Shown one piece after another: positions 14,625 to 24,188 of a stretch of DNA of 53,718 nt. Source of the stretch: Acidimicrobiaceae bacterium (GTDB taxonomy: Bacteria > Actinomycetota > Acidimicrobiia > Acidimicrobiales > RAAP-2). Each line of letters starts with the position of its first letter. Position 1 is the first letter of the stretch. The stretch is from positions 75,638 to 129,355 of the forward strand of contig PKYQ01000009.1 in NCBI GenBank assembly GCA_003133685.1. The letters are read 5' to 3'. The notes beneath the pieces were generated by a model. It had not been told where the DNA came from. It saw only the letters and a list, made by a program, of their open reading frames with translations, and made no database searches. The translations under genes were made by a program, and so were the position numbers.

Positions 14625-15133
14625 ACGTATGTCTGCTTTGAAAGCTTCAAATACAGAAATGTTTCAACCTCGGTCACACCGGGAATGCTCCGAATGGAGT
14701 CATTCAAGAGGTGCACGAGGGCGTCGTCGTCGACGGCGATGACTTCGGCGATGATGTCGAAGCTGCCGGCGGTCATAACGACGTAGTTCGCTTCGTCGAT
14801 CGAGGCGATTTTGTCGGCGACAAGTCGGACGTCACCGTGCACTCGAATGCCGATGAGCGCCTCGCGGCCGTAACCAAGTTGCAACGGATCGGTGATCGCC
14901 ACGATCTGCATCACGCCGGAGTCCTTGAGGCGCTGCACGCGACGTCGCACGCCCGCCTCGGAGAGTCCGACCTCGCTCGCGATGGCGCCGTAGGCGCGAC
15001 GACCGTCGCGCTGCAGGTGGCTGATGATCTGTCGATCGATCGAGTCGAGAGCATTCGGCGCGGACGAAATCAGTTCTCCGGTCGAGCGCTCTGCGCTCTT
15101 CTTGGTCTGACGAAGTGGTGTGGTCGCTGGCAT
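14609..15133 (-). CDS. Lrp/AsnC-family transcriptional regulator
   Basis: A 174-residue protein. A 27-residue Ser/Thr-rich extension comes first. A winged helix-turn-helix follows at about residues 30-75 (LDSIDRQIISHLQRDGRRAY, then VGLSEAGVRRRVQRL). The C-terminal half is a RAM/ACT ligand-binding domain. These regulators sense amino acids and form octamers or higher oligomers. Position as the first gene of the aminotransferase-oxidoreductase operon, divergent from the aldehyde dehydrogenase, suggests local control of polyamine use and of its own operon. The known mycobacterial AldR, an Lrp-family regulator of alanine dehydrogenase, is a plausible parallel because ald lies 6 kb away. GGGGAG upstream of the ATG is a fair ribosome-binding site. 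Confidence 0.88.
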   Translation of the reverse strand: MPATTPLRQTKKSAERSTGELISSAPNALDSIDRQIISHLQRDGRRAYGAIASEVGLSEAGVRRRVQRLKDSGVMQIVAITDPLQLGYGREALIGIRVHGDVRLVADKIASIDEANYVVMTAGSFDIIAEVIAVDDDALVHLLNDSIRSIPGVTEVETFLYLKLSKQTYVWGTK

Positions 15134-15330
15134 TGGTCACTCCCCGGCGCAGTAACCCGAAGGCCCCCGTGCTGCGGATAGGGACAGTATAGGGGGTTCA
15201 GATGACGGAAAGCGTCGTTATTTTCACTTCAGGGGACTTATATCTTCGGTTTCGGTTGCAGGGCCTAGTCAATCTCTGGCAGAGTGGCTCAGGGCTGGGC
15301 CACTGGGCGGCCCGTGACTGGGAGGGAATC
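15134..15330. promoter_or_regulatory. Divergent regulatory region of the polyamine locus
   Basis: This 197-base gap separates the Lrp-like gene and the aldehyde dehydrogenase. It holds AGTGGC-N10-GCCACT (15283-15304) and -10-like TATAGG (15188) and TATATC (15239). These are the obvious places for Lrp binding and two promoters, but no unambiguous site can be fixed by eye. Confidence 0.4.
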
Positions 15331-16758
15331 ATGCGTCGATTAGACAATTTTGTGGGGGGCGAGTCCGTCGCTCCGAAGAGCAAAAAGTACGTCGAACTGA
15401 TCAATCCCGCGACCGGTGAACCGTTCGCCGAGATGCCTGTTTCGGACGCCGCCGACGTCGACAGCGCACTGCAAATAGCGAACGCCGCCTTCCAAAGTTG
15501 GAAGCGCACGACGCCGTCACAGCGCAGTCGCGCCCTCCAACAGATCGCCGACATCCTCGAAGCCCACGCCGAAGAACTGGTCGCCGTCGAAGCCGAGAAC
15601 TGCGGAAAGATCATCGCGCTCACGATGAGCGAAGAGATTCCGCCGATGATCGATCAGATTCGTTTCTTCGCCGGTGCGGCGCGACTCTTGGAGGGGCGCG
15701 GCGCGGCGGAGTACATGGAGGGCATGACCAGTTACGTCCGACGCGAACCGATCGGCGTGTGCGGCGCGGTGACACCCTGGAATTACCCGATGATGATGGC
15801 GGTGTGGAAGTGGGCGCCGGCGATCGCCGCCGGAAACACCATGGTCCTCAAGCCCGGCGATTCGACGCCCGCTTCGACCCTGTTGATGGCCCAACTGATG
15901 GCCGAAGTGCTTCCGTCCGGGGTCTTCAACGTGGTGTGCGGAGACCGCGACACCGGACGCGCGCTCGTGGAACACGCGATTCCGGCCATGGTGTCGGTGA
16001 CGGGCTCGGTGCGCGCCGGCATGGAAATCGCTTCGAGCGCGTCCCAGACCTTGAAGCGGGTCCACCTCGAGTTGGGCGGCAAGGCGCCGGTCATCGTCTT
16101 CGATGACGTTGATATCGCCTCGGCCGCGGAGAACATCGCGGTCGCCGGTTACTTCAACGCCGGTCAGGACTGCACCGCGGCCACTCGCGTGCTCGCCGGA
16201 CCAAAGGTCTACGGCGATTTCGTGGACGCGCTCGCCGAACAGGCGAGGAACACCGTCATCGGCCAGCCCGATAATGATGACGCGCTCTTTGGGCCGGTCA
16301 ACAACGTCAATCAGTTCCAGCGTGTAACCGGTTTCCTTGGTCGCGCGCCCGGACACGCGTCCGTGGCCGCCGGTGGGCACCAGGTCGGCGACGCCGGCTA
16401 CTTCATCGAGCCGACGGTGGTCGCCGATTTACACCAAGACGACGAGATGATCCAGAGTGAGATCTTTGGGCCGGTGATTACCGTGCAGAAGTTCAGCGAC
16501 GATGCCGAAGCGCTCGCGTGGGCCAACGGCGTCGACTACGGACTGGCGTCTTCAGTGTGGACCAGCGACCACGGACGTGCCATGCGCTTCACGAGGGACC
16601 TCGACTTCGGGTGCGTGTGGGTGAATACGCACATCCCACTCGTCGCCGAGATGCCGCACGGTGGTTTCAAGAGGTCCGGCTACGGCAAAGACCTCTCGAT
16701 GTACGGCTTCGAGGACTACACGCGCGTCAAGCACGTCATGCACAACATCGAGTCGTGA
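15331..16758 (+). CDS. Aldehyde dehydrogenase, gamma-aminobutyraldehyde type
   Basis: A 475-residue NAD(P)-dependent aldehyde dehydrogenase. The oxyanion asparagine is N151 (TPWNYP), the general base E247 (LELGG) and the nucleophile C281 (GQDCTAATR). The frame is open from 15202, but ATG 15331 has a GGGAGGGA ribosome-binding site and begins at the usual family N-terminus ([10 protein letters not shown]). The sequence type is that of betaine aldehyde and 4-aminobutyraldehyde dehydrogenases. With the aminotransferase and transporter beside it, oxidation of 4-aminobutyraldehyde to GABA is the best prediction. It is divergent from the Lrp-like regulator and leads into the transporter genes after 134 bases. 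Confidence 0.87.
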   Translation: MRRLDNFVGGESVAPKSKKYVELINPATGEPFAEMPVSDAADVDSALQIANAAFQSWKRTTPSQRSRALQQIADILEAHAEELVAVEAENCGKIIALTMSEEIPPMIDQIRFFAGAARLLEGRGAAEYMEGMTSYVRREPIGVCGAVTPWNYPMMMAVWKWAPAIAAGNTMVLKPGDSTPASTLLMAQLMAEVLPSGVFNVVCGDRDTGRALVEHAIPAMVSVTGSVRAGMEIASSASQTLKRVHLELGGKAPVIVFDDVDIASAAENIAVAGYFNAGQDCTAATRVLAGPKVYGDFVDALAEQARNTVIGQPDNDDALFGPVNNVNQFQRVTGFLGRAPGHASVAAGGHQVGDAGYFIEPTVVADLHQDDEMIQSEIFGPVITVQKFSDDAEALAWANGVDYGLASSVWTSDHGRAMRFTRDLDFGCVWVNTHIPLVAEMPHGGFKRSGYGKDLSMYGFEDYTRVKHVMHNIES

Positions 16759-16892
16759 GATTGGATTGAAGATGTCGTAACGTCGCTCGGCATATACAGC
16801 CAGTAACGGCAACTGACGAGGTCACTACTTGACGGGAAATCGTCGAGGTGTGCCGATAGGGTTCGAGGCAGTACCGGGGGAAGGATCGATCG

Positions 16893-18077
16893 TTGACGAC
16901 GACGGATGACGCAGTGGCAACGACCGAGGGCACGAAGAATTCGCCGCCCGCGGTCCGTCTTGAGAATGTCACCAAGGAGTTCAAGGGGATGGTGGCGGTT
17001 GATGACCTCACGCTCGAACTCGCGGCCGGTGAGTTCTTCGCCCTCCTCGGACCGTCGGGTTGTGGCAAGACCACGACGCTGCGAATGGTCGGCGGCTTCG
17101 AGCAACCCTCGAGCGGAAAGATCTTCCTCGGCGGCGAGGACATCACGTTTACGCCGCCGTATCGGCGCGACGTCAACACGGTGTTCCAGTCCTACGCACT
17201 CTTCCCGCACCTGAGCGTCTTCGACAACGTCGCCTTTGGACTCCGTCGAAAGGGTAAGGACAAGGACGAGATTAGGCGCCTCGTCGAAGAGCACCTGGAG
17301 ATTCTTGGCCTCGGCGGGTTCGGTCCGCGAGCGGCGACGCAACTCTCGGGCGGCCAGCAACAGCGTGTCGCGTTGGCGCGCGCGTTGGTGAACCAGCCGA
17401 GAGTGCTCCTGCTCGACGAACCCATGGGCGCCCTCGACGCAAAGATCCGAAAGACCATGCAGGTCGAACTCAAGCGGATTCAGCGCGAAGTGGGTATCAC
17501 CTTTCTCTACGTCACCCACGACCAGGACGAGGCCATGGCCCTCGGTGACCGGATCGCCGTCATGCACGGTGGCAAATACGAAGACCTGGGCGCGCCGCAG
17601 CGCGTCTACGACGAGCCGGCGACGCAGTTCGTGGCGGAGTTCCTCGGCGCCTGCAACCTACTGGCGGTCACGTCTGACCGGGGCGAGCTTCGACTACCCG
17701 ACGGCGCCTCAATTGGCGCTCGACCGGCGTCGATGGCCGACAAGTTGGACCAGATCGCTCAGGTCGGCGTCCGTCCCGAGAAGATGCTCGTGCGACGTGA
17801 TGGCGCGGCGCCCGCACCATCCGGTCCCGCGACCAACACGGTGAGTGCCACGGTCACCACGACTATCTACCTCGGGGCGACCTCGGAGTACGAACTCGTG
17901 ACGTCCTGGGGCGCGCCGCTGCACATTCTGGCCCAGAATATCAGCGAAGCGGACCGCCTCGTGCCCGGTAACAAAGTCACTGTCACGTGGGAGAGGGATC
18001 ACGGATTCGCGCTGCCGGCGTCACCGCACGCGGCGCCCGCACCCATGGGGACAGCGAATGACGAAAGTGACGCGTGA
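16893..18077 (+). CDS. potA: Spermidine/putrescine ABC transporter ATP-binding protein
   Basis: A 394-residue ATPase. Walker A is GPSGCGKTT at residues 53-61, the signature LSGGQQQRVALARAL at 151-165, and Walker B LLLDEP at 172-177 with H in YVTHDQDEA. The C-terminal third is a TOBE-type regulatory domain (VGVRPEKMLVRRD). This is the usual PotA architecture; it hydrolyses ATP to drive import through the two permeases encoded downstream. The TTG start is eight bases after a GGGGGAAGG ribosome-binding site. A TAGGGT at 16857 may be its -10. The stop overlaps the GTG of the next gene. Confidence 0.9.
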   Translation: MTTTDDAVATTEGTKNSPPAVRLENVTKEFKGMVAVDDLTLELAAGEFFALLGPSGCGKTTTLRMVGGFEQPSSGKIFLGGEDITFTPPYRRDVNTVFQSYALFPHLSVFDNVAFGLRRKGKDKDEIRRLVEEHLEILGLGGFGPRAATQLSGGQQQRVALARALVNQPRVLLLDEPMGALDAKIRKTMQVELKRIQREVGITFLYVTHDQDEAMALGDRIAVMHGGKYEDLGAPQRVYDEPATQFVAEFLGACNLLAVTSDRGELRLPDGASIGARPASMADKLDQIAQVGVRPEKMLVRRDGAAPAPSGPATNTVSATVTTTIYLGATSEYELVTSWGAPLHILAQNISEADRLVPGNKVTVTWERDHGFALPASPHAAPAPMGTANDESDA

Positions 18078-19330
18078 GCGCCGGCGCGCTCCCTGGTAAC
18101 GGCGGGCCGGTCTTTGATCCGGCCCTATGGCGCGGACTGACCCAACGACGGATGTCGCGACGTGACGCGCTGGGCGTCGTCGGAAAGGGCGCTGGTCTGC
18201 TCAGCATGGCGGCACTCCTCGCGAGTTGCGGCATCGCCGGTTCGGCGGAACGGCGTGGCGCGGCGAACATTGATTGGGCGACGTTCTGGAAGGATCAGAA
18301 GACAACCAAGCAACTCAACTTCGCGAACTGGCCGCTCTACATTGATTCTGATCACGGCAAGACCGTCTCTTTGGAACTCTTCACCAAGGCGACCGGCATC
18401 AAGGTCAACTACCAGCCGGTCATCCAGGGTGACGACTCCTTTTACGCGACCGTCGAACCGGAGTTGGCCGCTCAAGAGGTGACGGGCTATGACCTCATGG
18501 TCATCACCAACGGCTGGTACTTCTCACAGCTCGTCGAAAACGGATTCCTTAACGAACTCGACCTCTCGAAGTTACCGAACTTTTTCGAGTACTCGAGTCC
18601 CCTCGTGAAAAACCCGAGCTACGACCCCGGCAACAAGCACTCGGTGACGTGGCAGACCGGCTTCACGGGCATCGCCTACAACACCAAGATGATCAAGCGC
18701 GAGATTACGAGTTTCAATGACCTCGCCGACCCGGCCTTCAAGGGTCACGTCGGCATGATGAACGACAACGTTGAGCTCGGCAGTGCCGCGCTCTTGCGCA
18801 TGGGCGTCGATCCGGTCAGTTCGACCATGGCCGACTGGAAGGAGTCGACCAAGTGGCTCGAGAAGCAACGACCACTGGTGGCCGGTTACTACGACCAGAG
18901 CTACATCTCACACCTGGAAAATGGTGACACCTGGATTAGCCAGGCGTATTCCGGTGACATCTTCCAGGCGAACCTCTCGGGCTATCCGCATCTCAAGTAC
19001 GTGACGCCGAAGGAAGGTCAGATTGTCTGGCACGACAACATGGTCATTCCGCGTCAGGCCCAGAACGCCCTGAGCGCCTTGGCGTGGATGAACTTCTATT
19101 ACACACCCAAGATTGCCGGAATCGTGGAGGACTGGGTAAGTTACGTGTGCCCGGTGCCGGCGGCCCAGGACTACATCCTCGACGTCATCAAGGACCCAAC
19201 CGTCGCCAACAGCCCGCTAGTCTTCCCGTCCGCGCAGACCGACAAACTGTCGCACAGTTACTACATCTATCGCGACTACAACGACTACCAGTCGTGGAAT
19301 GACACCTTTAACCCAATCATTGAGTCGTGA
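18074..19330 (+). CDS. potD: Polyamine-binding lipoprotein, Tat/lipobox signal
   Basis: A 418-residue extracellular solute-binding protein of the PotD/PotF family. The signal combines a twin-arginine motif (MSRRDALG, residues 27-34) and a lipobox LASC ending at C52, so it is probably a Tat-exported lipoprotein anchored outside the membrane. The mature chain begins with TKQLNFANWPLYIDSD, typical of this family, and the sequence fits polyamine-binding proteins throughout. It captures putrescine or spermidine for the PotB/PotC channel. The GTG start overlaps the potA stop as GTGA, and its own stop overlaps potB the same way, so the three genes are translationally coupled. An unusual feature is the long 26-residue extension before the twin arginines. 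Confidence 0.9.
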   Translation: MSAGALPGNGGPVFDPALWRGLTQRRMSRRDALGVVGKGAGLLSMAALLASCGIAGSAERRGAANIDWATFWKDQKTTKQLNFANWPLYIDSDHGKTVSLELFTKATGIKVNYQPVIQGDDSFYATVEPELAAQEVTGYDLMVITNGWYFSQLVENGFLNELDLSKLPNFFEYSSPLVKNPSYDPGNKHSVTWQTGFTGIAYNTKMIKREITSFNDLADPAFKGHVGMMNDNVELGSAALLRMGVDPVSSTMADWKESTKWLEKQRPLVAGYYDQSYISHLENGDTWISQAYSGDIFQANLSGYPHLKYVTPKEGQIVWHDNMVIPRQAQNALSALAWMNFYYTPKIAGIVEDWVSYVCPVPAAQDYILDVIKDPTVANSPLVFPSAQTDKLSHSYYIYRDYNDYQSWNDTFNPIIES

Positions 19331-20244
19331 GCACTGACCTGATCGAGCCGGCGCGACCGGCGTACCGCCAACCGAGTTGGTTGCGTCGCCACAGTCCGCC
19401 GTACTGGCTGAGTCTGGTTGGTGGGGGATGGATGTTGCTCTTCTTCCTCATCCCGCTGGCCTCGGGATTGATCGTCTCGCTGGAGACCGGCAACCCGGTC
19501 AGTGGCTACACGTTGACGTGGAACTGGCACATCTATTCCCAGTTGTTCGTCCACTCGGACATTCCGTACATGACCTTCTTCATTCGCTCGCTCTACTACG
19601 GCATCGCGACAACGATCTTGAGCATTCTCATCGCGTATCCGATGGCGTACTTCATCGCCTTTCGCGTCAGCGTTCGTTGGAAGAGCCCGCTCATCTTGCT
19701 GGTGCTGCTGTCGTTCTTTGTGTCGTTCGTTATTCGCACCGACATGTGGTCCTTCGTCCTAGCCCAGCAGGGCTTCGTCATCACCACGTTGCACAAGTTG
19801 CATTTGGTTTCGTCGAACTTCCATATCCTGGGTACTTCGAACGCCGTGATTGGCGGCGATATCTATAACAACCTCCCGTTCATGGTGCTGCCGATCTACG
19901 TCGCACTCGAACGCATCGACCGGCGCATCCTGGAAGCGGCGCGCGACCTCTATTCCAACGGCCGTCAGGTCTTCGTACGCGTTGTGCTTCCGCTCTCGCG
20001 CGCGGGCATCTTCGCTGGCGTCCTGCTGGTCTTCATCACGACCGTTGGTGACCCGGTGAACTCTTCACTGCTCGGCGGCGTGGGCACTTACACCATCGGT
20101 CAAGCGATCCAGGACTCGTACTTGACGAACCAGCAGTTCAACGTCGCGGCCGCGTTGTCGACCGTCTTGATGGTGATCCTCGGCATCATCATGTTCGCTT
20201 ACGCCACGATCTTCGGCACCGAGAACTTAGAAAACCTGGTTTGA
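19327..20244 (+). CDS. potB: Polyamine ABC transporter permease 1
   Basis: A 305-residue inner-membrane permease with six predicted helices. The cytoplasmic EAA loop that docks onto the ATPase is present (EAARDLYSNGRQVFVRVVLPLSRAGI, about residues 204-229). It should pair with the next gene product to form the channel for polyamines delivered by the binding lipoprotein. The GTG start overlaps the upstream stop. The gene ends one base before potC, which keeps the operon tight. Confidence 0.9.
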   Translation: MSTDLIEPARPAYRQPSWLRRHSPPYWLSLVGGGWMLLFFLIPLASGLIVSLETGNPVSGYTLTWNWHIYSQLFVHSDIPYMTFFIRSLYYGIATTILSILIAYPMAYFIAFRVSVRWKSPLILLVLLSFFVSFVIRTDMWSFVLAQQGFVITTLHKLHLVSSNFHILGTSNAVIGGDIYNNLPFMVLPIYVALERIDRRILEAARDLYSNGRQVFVRVVLPLSRAGIFAGVLLVFITTVGDPVNSSLLGGVGTYTIGQAIQDSYLTNQQFNVAAALSTVLMVILGIIMFAYATIFGTENLENLV

Positions 20245-20245
20245 C

Positions 20246-21112
20246 GTGACAACGAACTCTCGCCCTCGTCGCCAGCGGCGCAGCCCGTGGCTCGCCATCT
20301 TCTTCTGGGTCGTGATGGGGATCACCTTCGTGCCGATCATCGTCATGATGCTCTACAGTTTCAACAATGCGCCGACCAGTCGCATCACGTTCGCGTGGAA
20401 CGGTTTCACCACTTACTGGTACCGCAACCTCACGCAAGTGAATGGTCTCACGCACGCCTTCCTGATCTCTCTGGAAGTGGCCATACTCTCGTCGCTCATT
20501 TCGGTGATCGTGGGTACGCCGGTCGCCCTCGCACTTGGACGATTCCGCTTCTGGGGCAAAGGTCCGATCAACGCCATCGTGTTCGCCGACATCGCCGCGC
20601 CGGCCATTGTGGTTGGCGCGGCATCGCTGTCGTTCTTCCTCTCGATCAACCTGAACACCGGCCTTATCACAATTTTGATCGCGCACGTCGCGTTCAATAT
20701 CGCCTACGTCGTCGTCGTCGTTCGAGCCCGCCTGTCGGGGATGGATAGCGCCATCGAGGACGCGGCACGTGATCTCGGCGCCAACGCGTGGACGACGTTC
20801 ACAAAAGTGACGCTGCCACTTATTTGGCCGGGACTGCTGGCGGCGTTCCTTCTCGCCTTCGCGATGTCGGTCGACGATTACGTCATTACCAGTTTCATCG
20901 CCGGCTCGACGGTGACCTTCCCACTCTTCGTCTACGGCGCCGCCAAGGTCGGTCTGCCGCCGCAGGTCCTTTGCTTTGGCACGCTGATATTCCTGGTCGG
21001 ACTGATCGTCGCGCTCGCCAACGGTGCCCTCAACCGTCACCAGCTCGCGCGCGCCACGACGGAGGACTCGCTCGCCGCTCCGGCGCAGCCCCAGCCCGTC
21101 TCTTCCAGCTAA
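20246..21112 (+). CDS. potC: Polyamine ABC transporter permease 2
   Basis: A 288-residue permease with six helices and the EAA loop EDAARDLGANAWTTFTKVTLPL in its second half. The arrangement ATPase, binding protein, permease, permease differs from the E. coli potABCD order but is common in actinobacteria. GTG start one base after the potB stop. The C-terminus is a short soluble tail rich in Ala, Gln and Pro. A 130-base gap follows before alanine dehydrogenase; no hairpin was seen in it. Confidence 0.9.
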   Translation: MTTNSRPRRQRRSPWLAIFFWVVMGITFVPIIVMMLYSFNNAPTSRITFAWNGFTTYWYRNLTQVNGLTHAFLISLEVAILSSLISVIVGTPVALALGRFRFWGKGPINAIVFADIAAPAIVVGAASLSFFLSINLNTGLITILIAHVAFNIAYVVVVVRARLSGMDSAIEDAARDLGANAWTTFTKVTLPLIWPGLLAAFLLAFAMSVDDYVITSFIAGSTVTFPLFVYGAAKVGLPPQVLCFGTLIFLVGLIVALANGALNRHQLARATTEDSLAAPAQPQPVSSS

Positions 21113-21242
21113 ACAACGCTGTTCGTGACCTCATGACTCGGCCTCGCTCCGTCCACCAGCGCACGGACACTAGCTCGCGCGCGCGGTGTCAACGAATGGC
21201 TACCGTGGATAGGGCTTCAAAGATCAGAAAGGGTGATCAACG

Positions 21243-22361
21243 ATGATCATCGGCGTACCGAAAGAGATCAAGACCGACGAGTATCGCGTGGCGCTGACGC
21301 CCGCGGGCGCTCGAGAACTGACCGGTGCCGGTCACCGAGTGCTCATCGAACGAGGCGCCGGCGTCGGCTCCTCGATCGTCGACGCGGACTACGTGGCCAA
21401 CGGAGCGACCATCGTCGAGTCGGCCGATGACGTCTGGTCCGAGAGCGATCTGCTCATGAAGGTGAAAGAACCGATCGCGCCGGAATACCATCGCCTGAGC
21501 GCGCACAAGAACCAGGTGCTCTTCACGTACCTGCACCTGGCCGCCTCGCGCGAATGCACTGACGCGCTCGTCGCGGCGAACAACGTCGCCATTGCCTACG
21601 AGACGGTTCGGTTGCGCGACAATTCATTGCCGTTGCTGACCCCGATGAGTGAGGTGGCCGGTCGGATGGCGCCGCTGATGGCCGCGCATCATCTGATGCG
21701 ACCCGGTGGGGGACACGGGACGTTGATCAGCGGCGTACCCGGTGTCGCGCCGGCCAACGTGGTCGTGATCGGTGCCGGCGTCTCGGGACTCGCCGCCGCG
21801 ACGATGGCCGCCGGACTGCACGCGAACGTGAAGATCCTTGACCGCAACCTCGAGCGCCTGCGACAAGTCGACATCCACTTCGACGGACGCGTGCAGACCA
21901 TCGCGTCGTCGACCCTCGCCCTCGAAGACGCCTGCCTCGACGCTGACATCGTCATTGGCGCCGTGCTGGTCGTCGGCGCCAAGGCACCCAAGCTCGTGAG
22001 TAACGAACTCGTCGCGCGGATGCGACCCGGTTCGGTGCTGGTCGACATCTCGGTCGACCAGGGCGGTTGCTTCGAAGCGACCCGTCCGACGACGCACTCG
22101 GACCCGGTCTTCGAGGTCAACGGTTCGATCTTCTACTGCGTCGGCAACATGCCCGGTGCCTTTCCCTACACGTCGACCTACGCGCTCGCGAACGCCACGT
22201 TGCCGTACGCGATGGAACTCGCTCGTCACGGTTGGCGCGAGGCCGTGGTCGCCGATGACGCGCTCGCCGAAGGCGTCAACGTCGTCGAGGGCGTCGTCAC
22301 GTACGGACCGGTGGCCGAATCTCTCGGCATGCCGTTCAGTCCACTACGCTCGCTCCTGTAA
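21243..22361 (+). CDS. ald: Alanine dehydrogenase
   Basis: A 372-residue NAD-dependent L-alanine dehydrogenase. The N-terminal MIIGVPKEIKTDEYRVALTP carries the substrate-binding arginine (R15). Other hallmarks are KVKEP, SEVAGRMA and the nucleotide fold VVVIGAGVSGLAAA. SVDQGGCFE and CVGNMPGAFPYTST, both family hallmarks, follow. It interconverts alanine and pyruvate plus ammonia. Next to a pyruvate-dependent polyamine aminotransferase it would recycle the alanine product and regenerate the amino acceptor. An AAAGGGTGA ribosome-binding site precedes the ATG. Length is normal for the family (about 370). Confidence 0.95.
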   Translation: MIIGVPKEIKTDEYRVALTPAGARELTGAGHRVLIERGAGVGSSIVDADYVANGATIVESADDVWSESDLLMKVKEPIAPEYHRLSAHKNQVLFTYLHLAASRECTDALVAANNVAIAYETVRLRDNSLPLLTPMSEVAGRMAPLMAAHHLMRPGGGHGTLISGVPGVAPANVVVIGAGVSGLAAATMAAGLHANVKILDRNLERLRQVDIHFDGRVQTIASSTLALEDACLDADIVIGAVLVVGAKAPKLVSNELVARMRPGSVLVDISVDQGGCFEATRPTTHSDPVFEVNGSIFYCVGNMPGAFPYTSTYALANATLPYAMELARHGWREAVVADDALAEGVNVVEGVVTYGPVAESLGMPFSPLRSLL

Positions 22362-22431
22362 TCGGCGACGGCCCGGTGGGCGTTGTGGCCGTGTCCAGCA
22401 CGCTTGCTTGTCACACTTCACGGGGGATTTT

Positions 22432-23967
22432 ATGTCGGACGCTTCAGTAAGTCACGTCGTTCACGCCGAAACACCCGATCCGCGGCGCTGGTTCGCGCTC
22501 GTCGTAATCGGCATCGCACAGTTGATGGTGATCCTGGACGCCTCCATCGTCAACATCGCACTGCCGCACGCGTCGTTGCCCAAGGCGCTCGGTGGGCTGG
22601 CGATCGCTCAGAAGAACTATCAGTGGGCGATCACTGCCTACACCTTGACCTTCGGCGGGTTTCTTCTGCTCGGAGGACGAATCGGTGACTACATGGGCCG
22701 AAAGAAGTCATTCCTCATCGGGCTGCTCGGTTTCGCGGCAGCATCCTTACTCGGAGGACTCGCCCAGAACCAACAGTGGCTCTTCGGTGCCCGGGCCCTA
22801 CAGGGCCTCTTCGGAGCCCTGCTGGCGCCCGCGGCGCTCTCACTCATTTCGGTGACGTTCACCGATTCCAAGGAACGGGCCCGGGCCTTCGGTGTCTACG
22901 GTGCGCTCTCCGGTGTCGGCGGCGCGATCGGACTCATTGCCGGGGGTCTCCTGACGCAGTACTTCTCCTGGCGCTGGTGCCTCTTCGTCAATACTCCCAT
23001 GGCGATCATTGCATTCTCATTGGCCGTGCCCAACGTTCGTGAGTCCAAGGTCGAAGGCCATCCGCACTACGACGTTCCCGGAGCGCTCACGGCGACGGCC
23101 GGCATGTTGAGCGTCGTCTTCGGCGTTTCCCAAGCCTCGACCAACGGTTGGGGCTCGACGGGTGCGTGGCGGTATCTGGTCCTGGGCGCGTTGTTGCTCG
23201 CCGCCTTCTTCGTCATCGAGAGTCGCATTAAGGAGCCGTTGCTGCCGCTGCGCTTGATCACCGATCGCGTGCGCGCTGGCGCGTTTCTCGCGCAGTTATT
23301 TGTCGGGCTCGGACTCTTCGGGATGTTCTTGTTCATGACGTTCTATTTCCAGGACGTTGAACAGTATTCAGCGGTGAAGACCGGAATGCTGTTCATGCCG
23401 TTCTCGATCGGCATCATCCTCGCGGCGGGAATGACGAGTCAGTTGCTCCCCAAGATCGGACCGCGCCCACTGGCGACGGCCGGAAATTTGATGGCCGCCT
23501 TTGGCATGCTGTATCTCTCGTTCATCAAAGTCGACAGCGCTTACGTGACGCGCGTCATGCCCGCCATGATCGTCACCAGCCTCGGACTCGGCGTCGCCTT
23601 CGTGGCGATCGCCTCGACGGCGCTCTTCAACGTTCGACCGCAGGACACGGGCGCCGCGTCCGCGGTGCTGACGACGTCCCAACAGATCGGCGGATCGTTC
23701 GGCACCGCGATTGCGAACACCATCGTCGTCTCCAGCGGAACTGCATTCATGGTGGCGGCCCTGAAGGCGCACCCGTCGATTTCGTCCCACGCCAAGTTGT
23801 TGTTGGTTGCGACGTCCCACGTCCACGGCTACGACGAGTCGTTCCGATTCGGATCATTGATGCTCTTCATCGCCGCAGTGATGTTCTACGGCCTCGTCAA
23901 TATCGACAAGCACCACTTGGGTCAACACGACGAAGCGGCGACCGAGGACTATCCCGCGTCGAGGTAG
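22432..23967 (+). CDS. MFS transporter, DHA2 (EmrB/QacA) type
   Basis: A 511-residue protein with 14 predicted helices. Its motif (FLLLGGRIGDYMGRKKSFLIG) and LDASIVNIALP in the first helix are hallmarks of the DHA2 drug:proton antiporters. The frame is open upstream, but ATG 22432 follows a GGGGGA ribosome-binding site and starts at the normal family N-terminus. It likely exports hydrophobic toxic compounds. Its last codons overlap the convergent DUF5522 gene by 19 bases. Whether it takes part in the neighbouring polyamine locus is unclear. Confidence 0.87.
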   Translation: MSDASVSHVVHAETPDPRRWFALVVIGIAQLMVILDASIVNIALPHASLPKALGGLAIAQKNYQWAITAYTLTFGGFLLLGGRIGDYMGRKKSFLIGLLGFAAASLLGGLAQNQQWLFGARALQGLFGALLAPAALSLISVTFTDSKERARAFGVYGALSGVGGAIGLIAGGLLTQYFSWRWCLFVNTPMAIIAFSLAVPNVRESKVEGHPHYDVPGALTATAGMLSVVFGVSQASTNGWGSTGAWRYLVLGALLLAAFFVIESRIKEPLLPLRLITDRVRAGAFLAQLFVGLGLFGMFLFMTFYFQDVEQYSAVKTGMLFMPFSIGIILAAGMTSQLLPKIGPRPLATAGNLMAAFGMLYLSFIKVDSAYVTRVMPAMIVTSLGLGVAFVAIASTALFNVRPQDTGAASAVLTTSQQIGGSFGTAIANTIVVSSGTAFMVAALKAHPSISSHAKLLLVATSHVHGYDESFRFGSLMLFIAAVMFYGLVNIDKHHLGQHDEAATEDYPASR

Positions 23968-24170
23968 GGACAGTGGCGACAGCCGCTCTCACAACAGTTT
24001 CCGCGCGCGAGATGCGTGGCCACCGTCAAGACCATGAGACCCGAGGATGGATCGCGGTACGTTGATTCGCCCGCAATCGTCGCGGCTTCGTGCGCGGCGA
24101 TGATTGCGTCGTAGTCCGAACGCGTCGGATCACATCGACTCGGGTGCGGTCGCGGGACCGAAGTACTCAC
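23949..24170 (-). CDS. Small Cys-rich DUF5522 protein
   Basis: A 73-residue protein whose C-terminal half matches the DUF5522 signature. That signature is TVATHLARGNCCESGCRHCPY, a cluster of four cysteines (CC-x3-C-x2-C) that looks suited to metal binding. Its function is unknown; relatives are often encoded next to redox enzymes, and here the quinone oxidoreductase stops 18 bases upstream on the same strand. The GTG start is supported by a TAGTTT -10 exactly six bases upstream, and the coding end overlaps the convergent MFS gene. Confidence 0.78.
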   Translation of the reverse strand: MSTSVPRPHPSRCDPTRSDYDAIIAAHEAATIAGESTYRDPSSGLMVLTVATHLARGNCCESGCRHCPYLDAG

Positions 24171-24176
24171 CGAGCC

Positions 24177-24182
24177 AAACTA
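24177..24182 (-). promoter_or_regulatory. -10 of leaderless DUF5522 promoter
   Basis: TAGTTT on the minus strand, six bases before the GTG at 24170 and just past the quinone oxidoreductase stop codon. Confidence 0.45.
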
Positions 24183-24188
24183 CGGTGG

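Noticed and set aside
13374-14786. 470-codon open frame on the plus strand across the aminotransferase
   Set aside because: It is the antisense shadow of a well-recognised class III aminotransferase and part of the Lrp-type gene. Its product shows no domain and has the Asp/Glu/Arg-rich composition of reversed high-GC codons.
11806-22361. Polyamine locus as a horizontally acquired island
   Set aside because: No integrase, tRNA, repeat or change in codon character at its edges; it looks like ordinary chromosome.
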